NCBI GenBank assembly: GCA_963773765.1
Contig: CAVZCC010000006.1
Coordinates: 248,001 to 312,000 of the forward strand
Source of the DNA: CAVZCC01 sp963773765
GTDB taxonomy: Bacteria; Actinomycetota; Acidimicrobiia; Acidimicrobiales; Microtrichaceae
Direction: 5' to 3'
Length of the DNA stretch: 64,000 nucleotides
Part shown: piece after piece, positions 35,938-43,672 of the stretch
Numbering within the stretch: position 1 is the first letter of the stretch
Layout of the letters: every line of letters starts with the position of its first letter
Position numbers and translations under genes: made by a program
Notes under the pieces: generated by a model
The model's database searches: none
Seen by the model: the letters and a program-made list of their open reading frames with translations, nothing else
What the model was told of the DNA's origin: nothing

Positions 35938-36920
35938 GGGAGGACCTCCGGGTTCACACAGTGCAGCGGCCGCTCGCCGGCCAGGATCCGGGCGATGTCC
36001 TCGGCCAGCATGGCGGAGTGGTTCACCTCGGTGTCGTAGGTGGCGCCGCCGATGTGGGGGGTGAGGACCACGTTGTCCATGGCGGCCAGCGGGTGGCCGT
36101 CGGGCAGTTGCTCGCCGTCGAAGTGGTCCAGCCCGGCCGCGGACAGCTTCCCGGACCGCAGCGCTGCGGTCAGCGCGTCCAGGTCGTGCAGGCCGGCCCG
36201 GGCCGTGTTGACGTACACCGCGCCGTCGCGCATGGAGGCGAACCGGCCGGCGTCCATGAGCCCGAAGGTGTCCGGCGTGACCGCGGCGTGCATGGACACC
36301 ACGTCGGCCTCGCCCAGCATGGCGTCCAACGAGTCGTGGGTGGCCTCCGGGTTGAACGGGTCGAAGGAGATGACGTCCATGCCCAGGCCGGCGAACCGCC
36401 AGGCCGCGGCCCGGCCCACGGCGCCCAGGCCGACGATGCCCACCGTGCGCCCGGCCAGCTGCCAGGCCCGGTAGCGCTGGTAGGGGATGGTGTCGTCCCG
36501 GAACACCGCTCCGGCCCGCAGGTCCCGGTCGGCCGGGACCACCCACCGGGTGGCGGCCAGGGTGAGGGCGATGGCGATCTCGGCCACGCCGTCGGCGTTG
36601 CGGCCCGGGGCGTTCACCACCGGGATCCCCCGGGCCGTGGCGCCGGCCACGTCCACGTTGTTGGGGTCACCCCGGCAGGAGCCGATGGCGATCAGCCCGG
36701 CGTCCAGGATCTCGTCGCCCATCACGAAGTCGGACTCGACGATCAGGATGGTGGCGCCGACCTCCCTGACCCGGGCCGCCAGCTTGGCGCCGTCCCAGAT
36801 GCGCAGCGGCACGTGGCCGATCCACGGGTCCTCCACCACGTCCGCCACCTCCCGCAGCCGCTCCAGTCCGGGCCCCCGGAAGGTGGCGGTCACCAGTGCG
36901 GTCGGTCGGTGGTCGGGCAC
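35934..36920 (-). CDS. D-isomer-specific 2-hydroxyacid dehydrogenase
   Basis: 328-residue NAD-dependent dehydrogenase. The dinucleotide loop is GRTVGIVGLGAVGRAAAWRF (about residues 155-174). Catalytic elements are Arg in VYVNTARAGLHD and His in NVVLTPHIGGATYD. GTG 36920 is chosen because TAGGTT (36928-36933) lies 7 nt before it, matching the leaderless pattern of the regulon; TTG 36929 is the only longer option. It probably feeds an oxoacid to, or takes one from, the downstream aldolase. The operator at 36941-36956 is just upstream. Confidence 0.85.
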   Translation of the reverse strand: MPDHRPTALVTATFRGPGLERLREVADVVEDPWIGHVPLRIWDGAKLAARVREVGATILIVESDFVMGDEILDAGLIAIGSCRGDPNNVDVAGATARGIPVVNAPGRNADGVAEIAIALTLAATRWVVPADRDLRAGAVFRDDTIPYQRYRAWQLAGRTVGIVGLGAVGRAAAWRFAGLGMDVISFDPFNPEATHDSLDAMLGEADVVSMHAAVTPDTFGLMDAGRFASMRDGAVYVNTARAGLHDLDALTAALRSGKLSAAGLDHFDGEQLPDGHPLAAMDNVVLTPHIGGATYDTEVNHSAMLAEDIARILAGERPLHCVNPEVLP

Positions 36921-36940
36921 GGCGGACAACCTAGGCCGAC

Positions 36941-36956
36941 CTGACGCCGATGTCAG
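36941..36956. promoter_or_regulatory. Operator copy 9, with minus-strand -10 TAGGTT
   Basis: CTGACGCCGATGTCAG. It contains the stop codon of the upstream acyl-CoA ligase (36953-36955) and lies 7 nt from the -10 of the hydroxyacid dehydrogenase. Confidence 0.83.
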
Positions 36957-38476
36957 TTGCTGCCGACCGAGCGGCCGACCGAGCGGCGGAGCGCGGCCCG
37001 GTCGACCTTCTCCATGGGGGTCAGGGGCAACGCCTCCACCACCCGGAGGTCCTCGGGCAGCTTGTGGCGGGCCAGGCGGTCGGCGCCGAAGGACCGGAGG
37101 GACGCCAGCGTGGGCGGGGCGGCTGGGTCCCGTGGCACCACGACGGCCACCCCGACCTCGCCCATCACGTCGTCGGGCCGGGGCACCAGGACCACGTCGG
37201 TCACGGCGGGGTGGTTGGCCAGCACCGCCTCCACCTCCATGGGGTACACGTTGTAGCCGCCCCGGACGAACATCTCCTTGGACCGGCCCACCAGGTGGAG
37301 CCGTCCCCGGTCGTCCAGGTGGCCGAGGTCGCCGGTGCGCACCGCGCCGTCGTCCCAGAACGCGGCGGCGGTCGCCACGGGGTCACGGTGGTAGCCGGAC
37401 ATGACGGCGGGGGACCGCAGGCACACCTCACCGATGGCGCCGGACGGGACGGCGGCGCCCGCTTCGTCGCGGATGGTGAGCTCCACCCCGCCGTGGGCCC
37501 GGCCCACCGACTCCTCGGCGTCCTCCACCGGGTCGTCGAATGCCGTGCCCACCCCGATCCCGGCCTCCGTGCAGGCGTACCGCACCGCCAGCGCCGCCCC
37601 CAGCCGCTCCCGCGCCTCCCGGACGAGGGCGGGGGTGGCGGGGCCGCCGCCGATCACGATGGCCCGGACGCAGTCCAGGTCCAACGTGTCCAGCTCCGGC
37701 CGTCGCAGCATCAGGGCGAGCTGGGTCGGGATCCCGGCCAGGACCGGCATCCGGTGCTCCGCGGTCAGGCGGAGGGCGTCCTCCGCCCGCCACCGGCCGA
37801 CCAGGTGGGTGGTGCCGCCCCGGTGCAGGTTGCCGGCCAGCTTGGTGGTGGGCCCCAGGTGGGTGAGCGAGGTGCCGGCCAGGGCGTGGGCCGGAGCGAC
37901 CGACGGGTCGGACCAGACCGCCCCGGTGTCGACCTGGCAGATGAACCGGATCTGCCGGCCCGCGAACACGGCCCCCTTGGGCAGGCCGGTGGTCCCGGAG
38001 GTGAACACGATGGCCACGGGCCGGTCGTCGTCGTCGGGGAGCGGGGGTGGCGTCCCGCCGGGCACCCGGAGGCCGGCCAGGGCGTCGGCTGTCGCGCCTG
38101 CTGGGGTGACGGTCAGGACCGGGGCCCCCACGTCGGCGCCGGGGGCCAGCTCCGGGGTGCTCACCACCAGGTCGGCGTCCGCCACCCCCAGCACGGCGTC
38201 GCGCTCGTGCGGCGTCAGCCGGTGGTTCACCCCGGCGGTGACCGCGCCGAGCTTGGCCGCCGCGGCGTAGAGCACCACGTGCTCGGGACAGGACGGCAGG
38301 ACCAGGGCGAGCACGTGACCTTCGGCCAGGCCGGCCCGGGCCAGGCCGGCGGCGGCCTCGTCGGACAGCCGGTCCAGGTCCGCGTAGGAGCAGGACCAGC
38401 CGGTGGGGGCCACCAGGGCGGTACGATCGCCGAACCGCCGGGCGGCCTCGGTCACCGTGCGGGCCAGCACCGACAC
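36953..38476 (-). CDS. Acyl-CoA ligase (AMP-binding enzyme)
   Basis: About 507-residue adenylate-forming ligase, frame intact. The P-loop is VAIVFTSGTTGLPKGAVF, A5 is RYACTEAGIGVGTAF, A7 is GAVRTGDLGHLDDRGRLHLV, A8 is MFVRGGYNVYPMEVEAVL, and the catalytic lysine is in LTPMEKVDRAAL. Start GTG 38476 (VSVLARTVTEAARRFGDR) fits better than TTG 38494, which would leave only 5 bp to the divergent TetR gene. No palindrome lies in that gap, so this ligase may answer to the adjacent TetR (38500) instead. Substrate not assigned. Confidence 0.85.
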   Translation of the reverse strand: MSVLARTVTEAARRFGDRTALVAPTGWSCSYADLDRLSDEAAAGLARAGLAEGHVLALVLPSCPEHVVLYAAAAKLGAVTAGVNHRLTPHERDAVLGVADADLVVSTPELAPGADVGAPVLTVTPAGATADALAGLRVPGGTPPPLPDDDDRPVAIVFTSGTTGLPKGAVFAGRQIRFICQVDTGAVWSDPSVAPAHALAGTSLTHLGPTTKLAGNLHRGGTTHLVGRWRAEDALRLTAEHRMPVLAGIPTQLALMLRRPELDTLDLDCVRAIVIGGGPATPALVREARERLGAALAVRYACTEAGIGVGTAFDDPVEDAEESVGRAHGGVELTIRDEAGAAVPSGAIGEVCLRSPAVMSGYHRDPVATAAAFWDDGAVRTGDLGHLDDRGRLHLVGRSKEMFVRGGYNVYPMEVEAVLANHPAVTDVVLVPRPDDVMGEVGVAVVVPRDPAAPPTLASLRSFGADRLARHKLPEDLRVVEALPLTPMEKVDRAALRRSVGRSVGSN

Positions 38477-38499
38477 ACCCTCCGGAGCGCCCAACGCCC

Positions 38500-39105
38500 A
38501 TGCCGTCCACCACGAACACCTCCGGACCCGCCCCGCGCCAGGGCGAGGCCACCCGGGCCCGGCTCATGGAGGCCGGCACCACGGTGCTGGCCGAGCGTGG
38601 CTACCACGCCGCCCGGGTGGACGACGTGGTCAAGCAGGCCGGCGTGTCCCACGGGACCTTCTACCTGTACTTCCCCAACAAGGAGGCGCTGGTGGTGGCG
38701 CTGGCCGAGCAGTGCGCGACGGACCTCGGCGCCCTGGTCGGGCGGTTGGGGGACATCCCCGCCGATGCGTCGGGCCGTGCCGCGGTGCGGGACTGGCTGG
38801 GCGAGTTCGTGGCCATCTACCGCTCCTACGGGGTGGTGATCCGGTCCTGGGTGGAGAACCAGGTCAACAACCAGGAGCTGACCCAGCTGGGCCTGGACAC
38901 GTTCGCGTCGGTGGCCGAGCAGCTGGCCGGGCGCATGGAGCGGTCCCATCCCGACGACGCCGCCCTGCGGGTGACGGCACTGGTGTCGTTGATGGAGCGG
39001 TTCACGTTCCTGGCCACCTCCCGTGACCTGGGCGACGAGGCCGTGGTGCTGGACACGGCGGCGACCGTGATCCACCAGGGGTTCTTCGCCGGCACCGCGG
39101 CCTGA
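38500..39105 (+). CDS. TetR-family transcriptional regulator (second copy)
   Basis: 201-residue TetR protein. The HTH region TRARLMEAGTTVLAERGYHA, VDDVVKQAGVSHGTFYLYFP is closely similar to that of the TetR at 16940 (VDDIV, SHGTFYLYFP shared). The recognition helices are therefore near-identical and the two may bind related sites. The C-terminal domain includes FVAIYRSYGVVIRSWVENQV. It is divergent from the acyl-CoA ligase and has no CTGACR-N4-YGTCAG copy of its own within the short gap. Alternative regulator of the 15-site regulon. Confidence 0.85.
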   Translation: MPSTTNTSGPAPRQGEATRARLMEAGTTVLAERGYHAARVDDVVKQAGVSHGTFYLYFPNKEALVVALAEQCATDLGALVGRLGDIPADASGRAAVRDWLGEFVAIYRSYGVVIRSWVENQVNNQELTQLGLDTFASVAEQLAGRMERSHPDDAALRVTALVSLMERFTFLATSRDLGDEAVVLDTAATVIHQGFFAGTAA

Positions 39106-39109
39106 GCCC

Positions 39110-39127
39110 GACCGCAGGGGAGCGGTC
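39110..39127. terminator. Hairpin between convergent TetR and hydratase genes
   Basis: GACCGC, AGGGGA loop, GCGGTC. The 6-bp stem spans the gap and the hydratase stop. Modest bidirectional terminator candidate. Confidence 0.4.
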
Positions 39128-39974
39128 ACCGCAGGCGCCACTCGATCCGCTGCCCGGAGGCGAACGCGGCCTGCCCCTCGGCGATGGACGCCTGGCTCGT
39201 GCCGAGCCCGATGAAGGCGTAGCCCATGCCCAGCGCCTGCTGGCGGGTGAGCTCCCGCCCGGCCCAGATGGACCGGACCGTTCCCTCCACCGCCAACGCC
39301 GGGGCCGACGCGACGGCCCGGGCGCAGTGCAGGGCCGCGTCCATGAGCCCGGCGCCGGGGACCACCTCGGACACCAGGCCGATCTCGTGGGCCCGGCGGG
39401 CGGACAGGCGCTCGTGGTTGCCCATGAGGGTCATGCGCATGACCTCGCCGAACGGCATGCGCTGCATCATGTGCAGCGGCTCGAAGGTGGCGCACATGCC
39501 GTAGGTGACGTGGGGGTCGAAGAAGGTGGCGTGGTCCGCCGCGATGATGAACTCCGCCTCGCCCAGCAGGTAGAAGGCCCCGCCGCAGGCCATGCCGTTG
39601 ACCGCGGCGATGACCGGCTTCCACAGGTCCGACGTCTTGGGCCCGATCCAGTCGCCGGGGTCGTCGAAGTGGAACGGGGTGGAGCCGGACCCGATGCGGT
39701 GGTCGTCGTCGTCGAGTGCCGGTTCGCCGGGGTCGCGGCCCATCTGCTCCGCCCGGTCGATGCCGGTGCAGAAGGCCCGCTCGCCGGCACCGGTGAGCAC
39801 GATGCACCGGACGGGATCGTGCAGTCGCAGCGCCCGCCACAGTGCGTGCAGCTCCCGCTGCATGGCCCGGTCGAAGGCGTTGTGCACCTCGGGCCGGTTG
39901 AGCGTGACCACCGCGACCCCGTCGGACTCGGTGTAGGTGATGGTCTGCCAGTCGCGGTCGGCCGGGTCGGACAC
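39126..39974 (-). CDS. Enoyl-CoA hydratase/isomerase family protein
   Basis: 282-residue crotonase-fold protein. Oxyanion segments are RAFCTGIDRAEQMG and NGMACGGAFYLLGEAEFIIA. A long insertion (DDDDHRIGSGSTPFHFDDPG) and the atypical ATFFDPHVTYGMCATFEPLH stretch distinguish it from the other three hydratases here; this subfamily is common next to steroid/terpenoid genes. GTG 39974 is 10 nt after the SDR stop, indicating a two-gene operon under the operator at 40975. Confidence 0.87.
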   Translation of the reverse strand: MSDPADRDWQTITYTESDGVAVVTLNRPEVHNAFDRAMQRELHALWRALRLHDPVRCIVLTGAGERAFCTGIDRAEQMGRDPGEPALDDDDHRIGSGSTPFHFDDPGDWIGPKTSDLWKPVIAAVNGMACGGAFYLLGEAEFIIAADHATFFDPHVTYGMCATFEPLHMMQRMPFGEVMRMTLMGNHERLSARRAHEIGLVSEVVPGAGLMDAALHCARAVASAPALAVEGTVRSIWAGRELTRQQALGMGYAFIGLGTSQASIAEGQAAFASGQRIEWRLR

Positions 39975-39984
39975 GGTGGCCCGC

Positions 39985-40923
39985 TCAGGCCTTGCCGGGC
40001 ATGTTGAGCCCGCCGGGCCGGAGGCCGAACACGTCCCTGGCCAGCGCGCTGCCGAGGCGGGCCGGGTCCCACTTCTGGGGCTCCCCCTTGACCTGGTTGG
40101 AGGCCGTCGCGCCCAACGACCAACCGTGGTAGTGGGTCACGTCGGCGCCGACGGCCCGGAAGACCTGGCCGGACACCAGCAGCGACTCGTCGGAGGCCAA
40201 CCACACCACCATGGGGGCGGAGTTGCCGGGGTTGAGCCGTTCGAACTCGCCGTCGGCGACCTCGTCGGCCTCCCGGAGCGGGATCTGCGGCATGGTCTCG
40301 TGCACGATCCGGGTGGCGCCCCCGGGGGCCACCGCGTTGGCCCGGACGCCGTAGCGGGCCCCCTCCAGTGCGGTGATCACGGTCAGGGCGGCGATGCCGG
40401 CCTTGGCCGCCCCGTAGTTGGCCTGGCCCGGGTTGCCCTGCAGGCCCGCGGACGAGACCGTGTTGATGATCGACGCGTTGCGGACACGGCCCGCCTTGGA
40501 CTCGTCGGACCAGTACACGCAGGCGTGGTGGGTCATGTTGAACGTGCCCTTGAGGTGGACCCCCAGCACCAGGTCCCAGTCCGACTCGCCCATCTTGACG
40601 ATCGACATGTCCCGCAGGATGCCGGCGTTGTTGACCACCACGTCCAGGGCGCCGTAGGTGTCGATGGCCTGGGCCACGATGGCGGCGGACCCGTCCCACG
40701 AGGACACGTCGTCGTAGTTGGCCACGGCCTCGCCGCCGCGCTCCTGGATGATCCTGACCGTCTGGTCCACCGGGGCGGTGTCCGACCCCTCCCCCTTGGA
40801 CGAGCCGCCCAGGTCGTTGCACACCACCTTGGCGCCCTGCGCGGCCAGCTCCATGGCCTCGCCCCGGCCGACGCCCCGACCGGCCCCCGTCACGATCGCG
40901 ATCCTGCCCTCGACGATGCCCAT
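39985..40923 (-). CDS. SDR, 17beta-HSD4/MFE-2-like (3R)-hydroxyacyl-CoA dehydrogenase
   Basis: 312-residue short-chain dehydrogenase. The NAD motif is IAIVTGAGRGVGRGEAMELA, with VVNNAGILRDMS, catalytic Ser in NTVSSAGLQGNPG and YGAAKAG as YxxxK. The N-terminal AIVTGAGRGVGRGEA and CNDLGG segments resemble the dehydrogenase domain of peroxisomal multifunctional enzyme 2, which oxidises 3-hydroxyacyl-CoA. Length is slightly above the basic SDR. Followed by an enoyl-CoA hydratase, so the pair could do steps 2 and 3 of beta-oxidation. Confidence 0.87.
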   Translation of the reverse strand: MGIVEGRIAIVTGAGRGVGRGEAMELAAQGAKVVCNDLGGSSKGEGSDTAPVDQTVRIIQERGGEAVANYDDVSSWDGSAAIVAQAIDTYGALDVVVNNAGILRDMSIVKMGESDWDLVLGVHLKGTFNMTHHACVYWSDESKAGRVRNASIINTVSSAGLQGNPGQANYGAAKAGIAALTVITALEGARYGVRANAVAPGGATRIVHETMPQIPLREADEVADGEFERLNPGNSAPMVVWLASDESLLVSGQVFRAVGADVTHYHGWSLGATASNQVKGEPQKWDPARLGSALARDVFGLRPGGLNMPGKA

Positions 40924-40974
40924 TGCTGTCCCCCCGGGTCCCGCGTGCGGGTCTGTGGTTGAATGTCGCCGTAC

Positions 40975-40990
40975 CTGACACGGGCGTCAG
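40975..40990. promoter_or_regulatory. Operator copy 10, between divergent SDR and MaoC-like genes
   Basis: CTGACACGGGCGTCAG flanked by GTAC on both sides (24-bp near-perfect dyad). Both neighbours have G-rich ribosome-binding sites, so here the transcripts have leaders. Confidence 0.88.
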
Positions 40991-41038
40991 GTACGGGGGG
41001 CACCGTAGCAAACCGCGACCCGGGGAGGGCCTGGCCTC

Positions 41039-41539
41039 ATGGCCGAGATCGACTTCGACAGCTACATCGGCAGGCCCACGGGCGAGGGGGTGGTCACGGT
41101 GGAACGTGCCACCGTGTCGTCCTTCGCGGCCTCGGTCCTGGACCACAACCCGGTGTACCGGAACCGTGACGTGGCGCGCGCCGCCGGGTTCGACGACATC
41201 CCGGCGCCCCCCACCTACTTCTTCTCCGCGGCCCAGAACTACGGGCAGTGGGAGGAGGAGCAACCACCGGACCCCACCGAGGGGTCCAACCCCATGGCCG
41301 ACGTCATGGGCGGGCTCATGTCCACCGGCGGGCTGATCCTGCACGGCGAGCAGGAGTTCACCTACCACCGGCCGGTCGTGGTGGGCGAGAAGCTCCGCCA
41401 GCGGGGCGTGGTGCGTGACATCTACCAGAAGGCGACGGGTGACCGGACGATGACGTTCATGGTGATCGAGACCACCTACACCGACGACGCGGGGGAGCCG
41501 GTGGTCGTGTCCACCATGAACCTGCTGCACCGCTCATGA
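41039..41539 (+). CDS. MaoC-like (hot-dog) dehydratase, FAS1/HadA-type N-terminal domain
   Basis: 166-residue hot-dog protein. It opens IDFDSYIGRPTGEGVVTVER, has the hydratase-like DHNPVYRNRDVARAAGFDD / IPAPPTYFFSAAQNYG loop and HGEQEFTYHRPVVVGEKLRQ. It resembles the FAS1-like dehydratase domain that often needs a second MaoC subunit or DUF35 partner. No partner is adjacent, but DUF35 proteins occur elsewhere in the regulon. Its stop overlaps the next SDR (ATGA). Likely hydrates an enoyl-CoA. Confidence 0.83.
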   Translation: MAEIDFDSYIGRPTGEGVVTVERATVSSFAASVLDHNPVYRNRDVARAAGFDDIPAPPTYFFSAAQNYGQWEEEQPPDPTEGSNPMADVMGGLMSTGGLILHGEQEFTYHRPVVVGEKLRQRGVVRDIYQKATGDRTMTFMVIETTYTDDAGEPVVVSTMNLLHRS

Positions 41540-42342
41540 CCGGCCCCAGCGGTTCGGGGAGGCTGGACGGACGGGTCGCCATCATCACCGGCGCGGGACA
41601 GGGCATCGGCCTGGCCTACGCCCGGCGGTTCCTGGACGAGGGGGCGAACGTCGTGGTGGCGGAGATCGACACCGACCGGGCCGGGGCCGGCCTGGCCGCG
41701 CTGGCCGATGCGGGCTTCGGCCCGGACCGGGTGGTCGCGGTGGCCACCGACATCGCGGACGAGGCGTCGGCCCAGGCCTGCGCGGAGGCCACGGTGGAGC
41801 GGTTCGGCACGATCGACGTGCTGGTGAACAACGCCGCGCTCTACCACGACATCGACAACCAGAACAACGACCCCGGGTACCTCAAGCGGGTGTTCGACGT
41901 GAACCTGCACGGTGCCTGGCTCATGGCCCGGGCCTGTGCCCCCGTCATGGTCGAGCACGGCGGGGGGCGCATCATCAACCAGTCCTCCTCGGCCGCGTAC
42001 CTCTACCAACTGCCGCCCATGGGCGACTTCCGTGAGGTGGGGGCCTTCTCCTACAGCCAGACCAAGTGGGGGGTCATCGGCCTGACCAAGTTCATGGCCG
42101 TCCAGCTGGGCGAGTACGGCGTCACCGTCAACTGCATCGCGCCGGGGGTGACCATGACCGAGGCCACCCGCAAGCAGGTACCGGAGGAGTTCATGCCGTT
42201 CGTCACCATGATGACGGCCATGAAGAAGGAGCTGCAGCCCGAGGACATCACCGGCGCCGCGGTGTTCTTCGCCTCCGACGACGCCCGCATGGTGACCGGC
42301 CAGGTGCTGTGCGTCGACGGCGGCATGGCGATGCCGGGCTAG
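41536..42342 (+). CDS. SDR-family oxidoreductase
   Basis: 268-residue classical SDR. Motifs are VAIITGAGQGIGLAYARRFL, DVLVNNAALYHDI, catalytic Ser in NQSSSAAYLYQ and YSQTKWG (YxxxK). C-terminal segment MVTGQVLCVDGGMAMPG is typical. Translationally coupled to the MaoC-like gene. Probably oxidises the hydroxyl produced by hydration. Substrate unknown. Confidence 0.88.
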   Translation: MTGPSGSGRLDGRVAIITGAGQGIGLAYARRFLDEGANVVVAEIDTDRAGAGLAALADAGFGPDRVVAVATDIADEASAQACAEATVERFGTIDVLVNNAALYHDIDNQNNDPGYLKRVFDVNLHGAWLMARACAPVMVEHGGGRIINQSSSAAYLYQLPPMGDFREVGAFSYSQTKWGVIGLTKFMAVQLGEYGVTVNCIAPGVTMTEATRKQVPEEFMPFVTMMTAMKKELQPEDITGAAVFFASDDARMVTGQVLCVDGGMAMPG

Positions 42343-42369
42343 GGAGCCGTGCCCGGCCAGGGAGCGTTC

Positions 42370-42385
42370 CTGACGCACGTGTCAG
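42370..42385. promoter_or_regulatory. Operator copy 11 (upstream half of double operator)
   Basis: CTGACGCACGTGTCAG. Its end is 10 nt before the -10 TAGGGT (42396-42401) of the amidohydrolase operon, so it covers the -35 region. Confidence 0.85.
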
Positions 42386-42404
42386 GTGTGGGGGGTAGGG
42401 TTTT

Positions 42405-42420
42405 CTGACACGTACGTCAG
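42405..42420. promoter_or_regulatory. Operator copy 12 (downstream half of double operator)
   Basis: CTGACACGTACGTCAG, centred 35 bp after copy 11 and starting 3 nt past the -10, so it covers the expected transcription start. The only double site in the window. Confidence 0.85.
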
Positions 42421-42460
42421 GTCGGGTGGGGACCGGGCGATCGGGAAGGGGAACCGGATC

Positions 42461-43672
42461 GTGAACCCAAGCGCGACGACCTCCACCGCCTACCGGGTCG
42501 TCTCGGCCGACGCCCACATCCTGGAGCCGCCCCACATCTGGACCACGTGGCTGCCGTCGCGGTACCAGGACGCGGCACCCACCCTGGCCAAGGACTCCGA
42601 GGGCGGGGACGCCTGGCTGTTCGCCGGCGCCGCCGAACCGGACCCCATCGGGCTGACCGCCACCCCGGGCATGCCCTGGGACCAGTTCCGCTGGAAGGGC
42701 GTCACCTACGACGAGGCCCGGCCCGGCTGCTACGACGGCGCGGCCCGGTTGGCCGACATGGCCACCGACGGCGTGGACGCCGAGGTGCTGTTCCCGCCCC
42801 AGCGCACGATCGGCCACTTCCTGGGCTCGGACGACGACGACCTCGTGCGGGCCGGCATCGACGCCTACAACGACTTCCTGTTCGAGGAGTTCTGCGCCCC
42901 GGACCGCACCCGCCTCATCGGAGCGGCCCAGATGCCGTCCACGGGCGTGGACGACTGCGTGGAGACCCTGCGCAAGGCCGAGGCCCGGGGCTTCCGCACC
43001 GTGGTCATCTCCAACTGGCCCACCGGGGGCGAGTCCATCACCGACGCCGACGACGCCTTCTGGGCCGCGGCGGCGGACGAGGGCGTCCCGGTGTGCATCC
43101 ACATCAACCTGATCTCCCGTGCGGCCCGCCAGCGGGCCCGGGCCGCCGCGGCCAGGCAGGGCGGCCGGGAGCTCTACGCCACCCAGCAGAGCTCCAACGC
43201 CGGGGCCAAGGCCGCGGCGGGCCTGTCCAGCGTGCTGTCCATGGTGCCGGGCTGGCTGGGCCAGATGCTCTTCACCGGCGTCTTCGAACGGTTCCCCGAC
43301 CTGCACGTGTGCATGGTGGAGACGGGCGTGGGCTGGTTGCCCCACTACCTGGAACAGGCCGACGACCGCTACTGGCGCAACCGGTCCTGGACGGACCTGC
43401 CCATCCCGCAGCCGCCGTCCAGCTACTGGTTCTCCAACATGTCCGCCACCTTCGTCCGGGACGACAACGGCCTGCGCAACCGGCACGAGGTGGGTGTGGA
43501 CAACATGATGTGGAGCACCGACTACCCGCACCACGGCAACGACTGGCCGTACTCCCGCCGCACCATCGCGGAGACCACGGCCGGCATCCCGGCCACCGAA
43601 CGGGACAAGATCATCGCCGGCAACGCGGTCCGGGTCTTCGGCCTGGACCCGGCCGCTCGACAGGGGGCATGA
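42461..43672 (+). CDS. Amidohydrolase-2 (ACMSD-like) family protein
   Basis: 403-residue TIM-barrel metal-dependent hydrolase/decarboxylase. The metal site begins RVVSADAHILEPPHIW, with FPPQRTIGHFLG, VPVCIHINL, LHVCMVETGVGWLPHYLEQA and WSTDYPHHGNDWP late in the protein. Such enzymes decarboxylate or hydrolyse cyclic intermediates. GTG 42461 follows GGAAGGGGAA. It is a distant paralogue of the next gene, with which it overlaps (ATGA). The substrate is unknown. Confidence 0.83.
   Translation: MNPSATTSTAYRVVSADAHILEPPHIWTTWLPSRYQDAAPTLAKDSEGGDAWLFAGAAEPDPIGLTATPGMPWDQFRWKGVTYDEARPGCYDGAARLADMATDGVDAEVLFPPQRTIGHFLGSDDDDLVRAGIDAYNDFLFEEFCAPDRTRLIGAAQMPSTGVDDCVETLRKAEARGFRTVVISNWPTGGESITDADDAFWAAAADEGVPVCIHINLISRAARQRARAAAARQGGRELYATQQSSNAGAKAAAGLSSVLSMVPGWLGQMLFTGVFERFPDLHVCMVETGVGWLPHYLEQADDRYWRNRSWTDLPIPQPPSSYWFSNMSATFVRDDNGLRNRHEVGVDNMMWSTDYPHHGNDWPYSRRTIAETTAGIPATERDKIIAGNAVRVFGLDPAARQGA

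Noticed and set aside
38477..38499. Search for an operator between the acyl-CoA ligase and second TetR gene
   Set aside because: No CTGAC/GTCAG pair or clear dyad in this short gap; nothing called.
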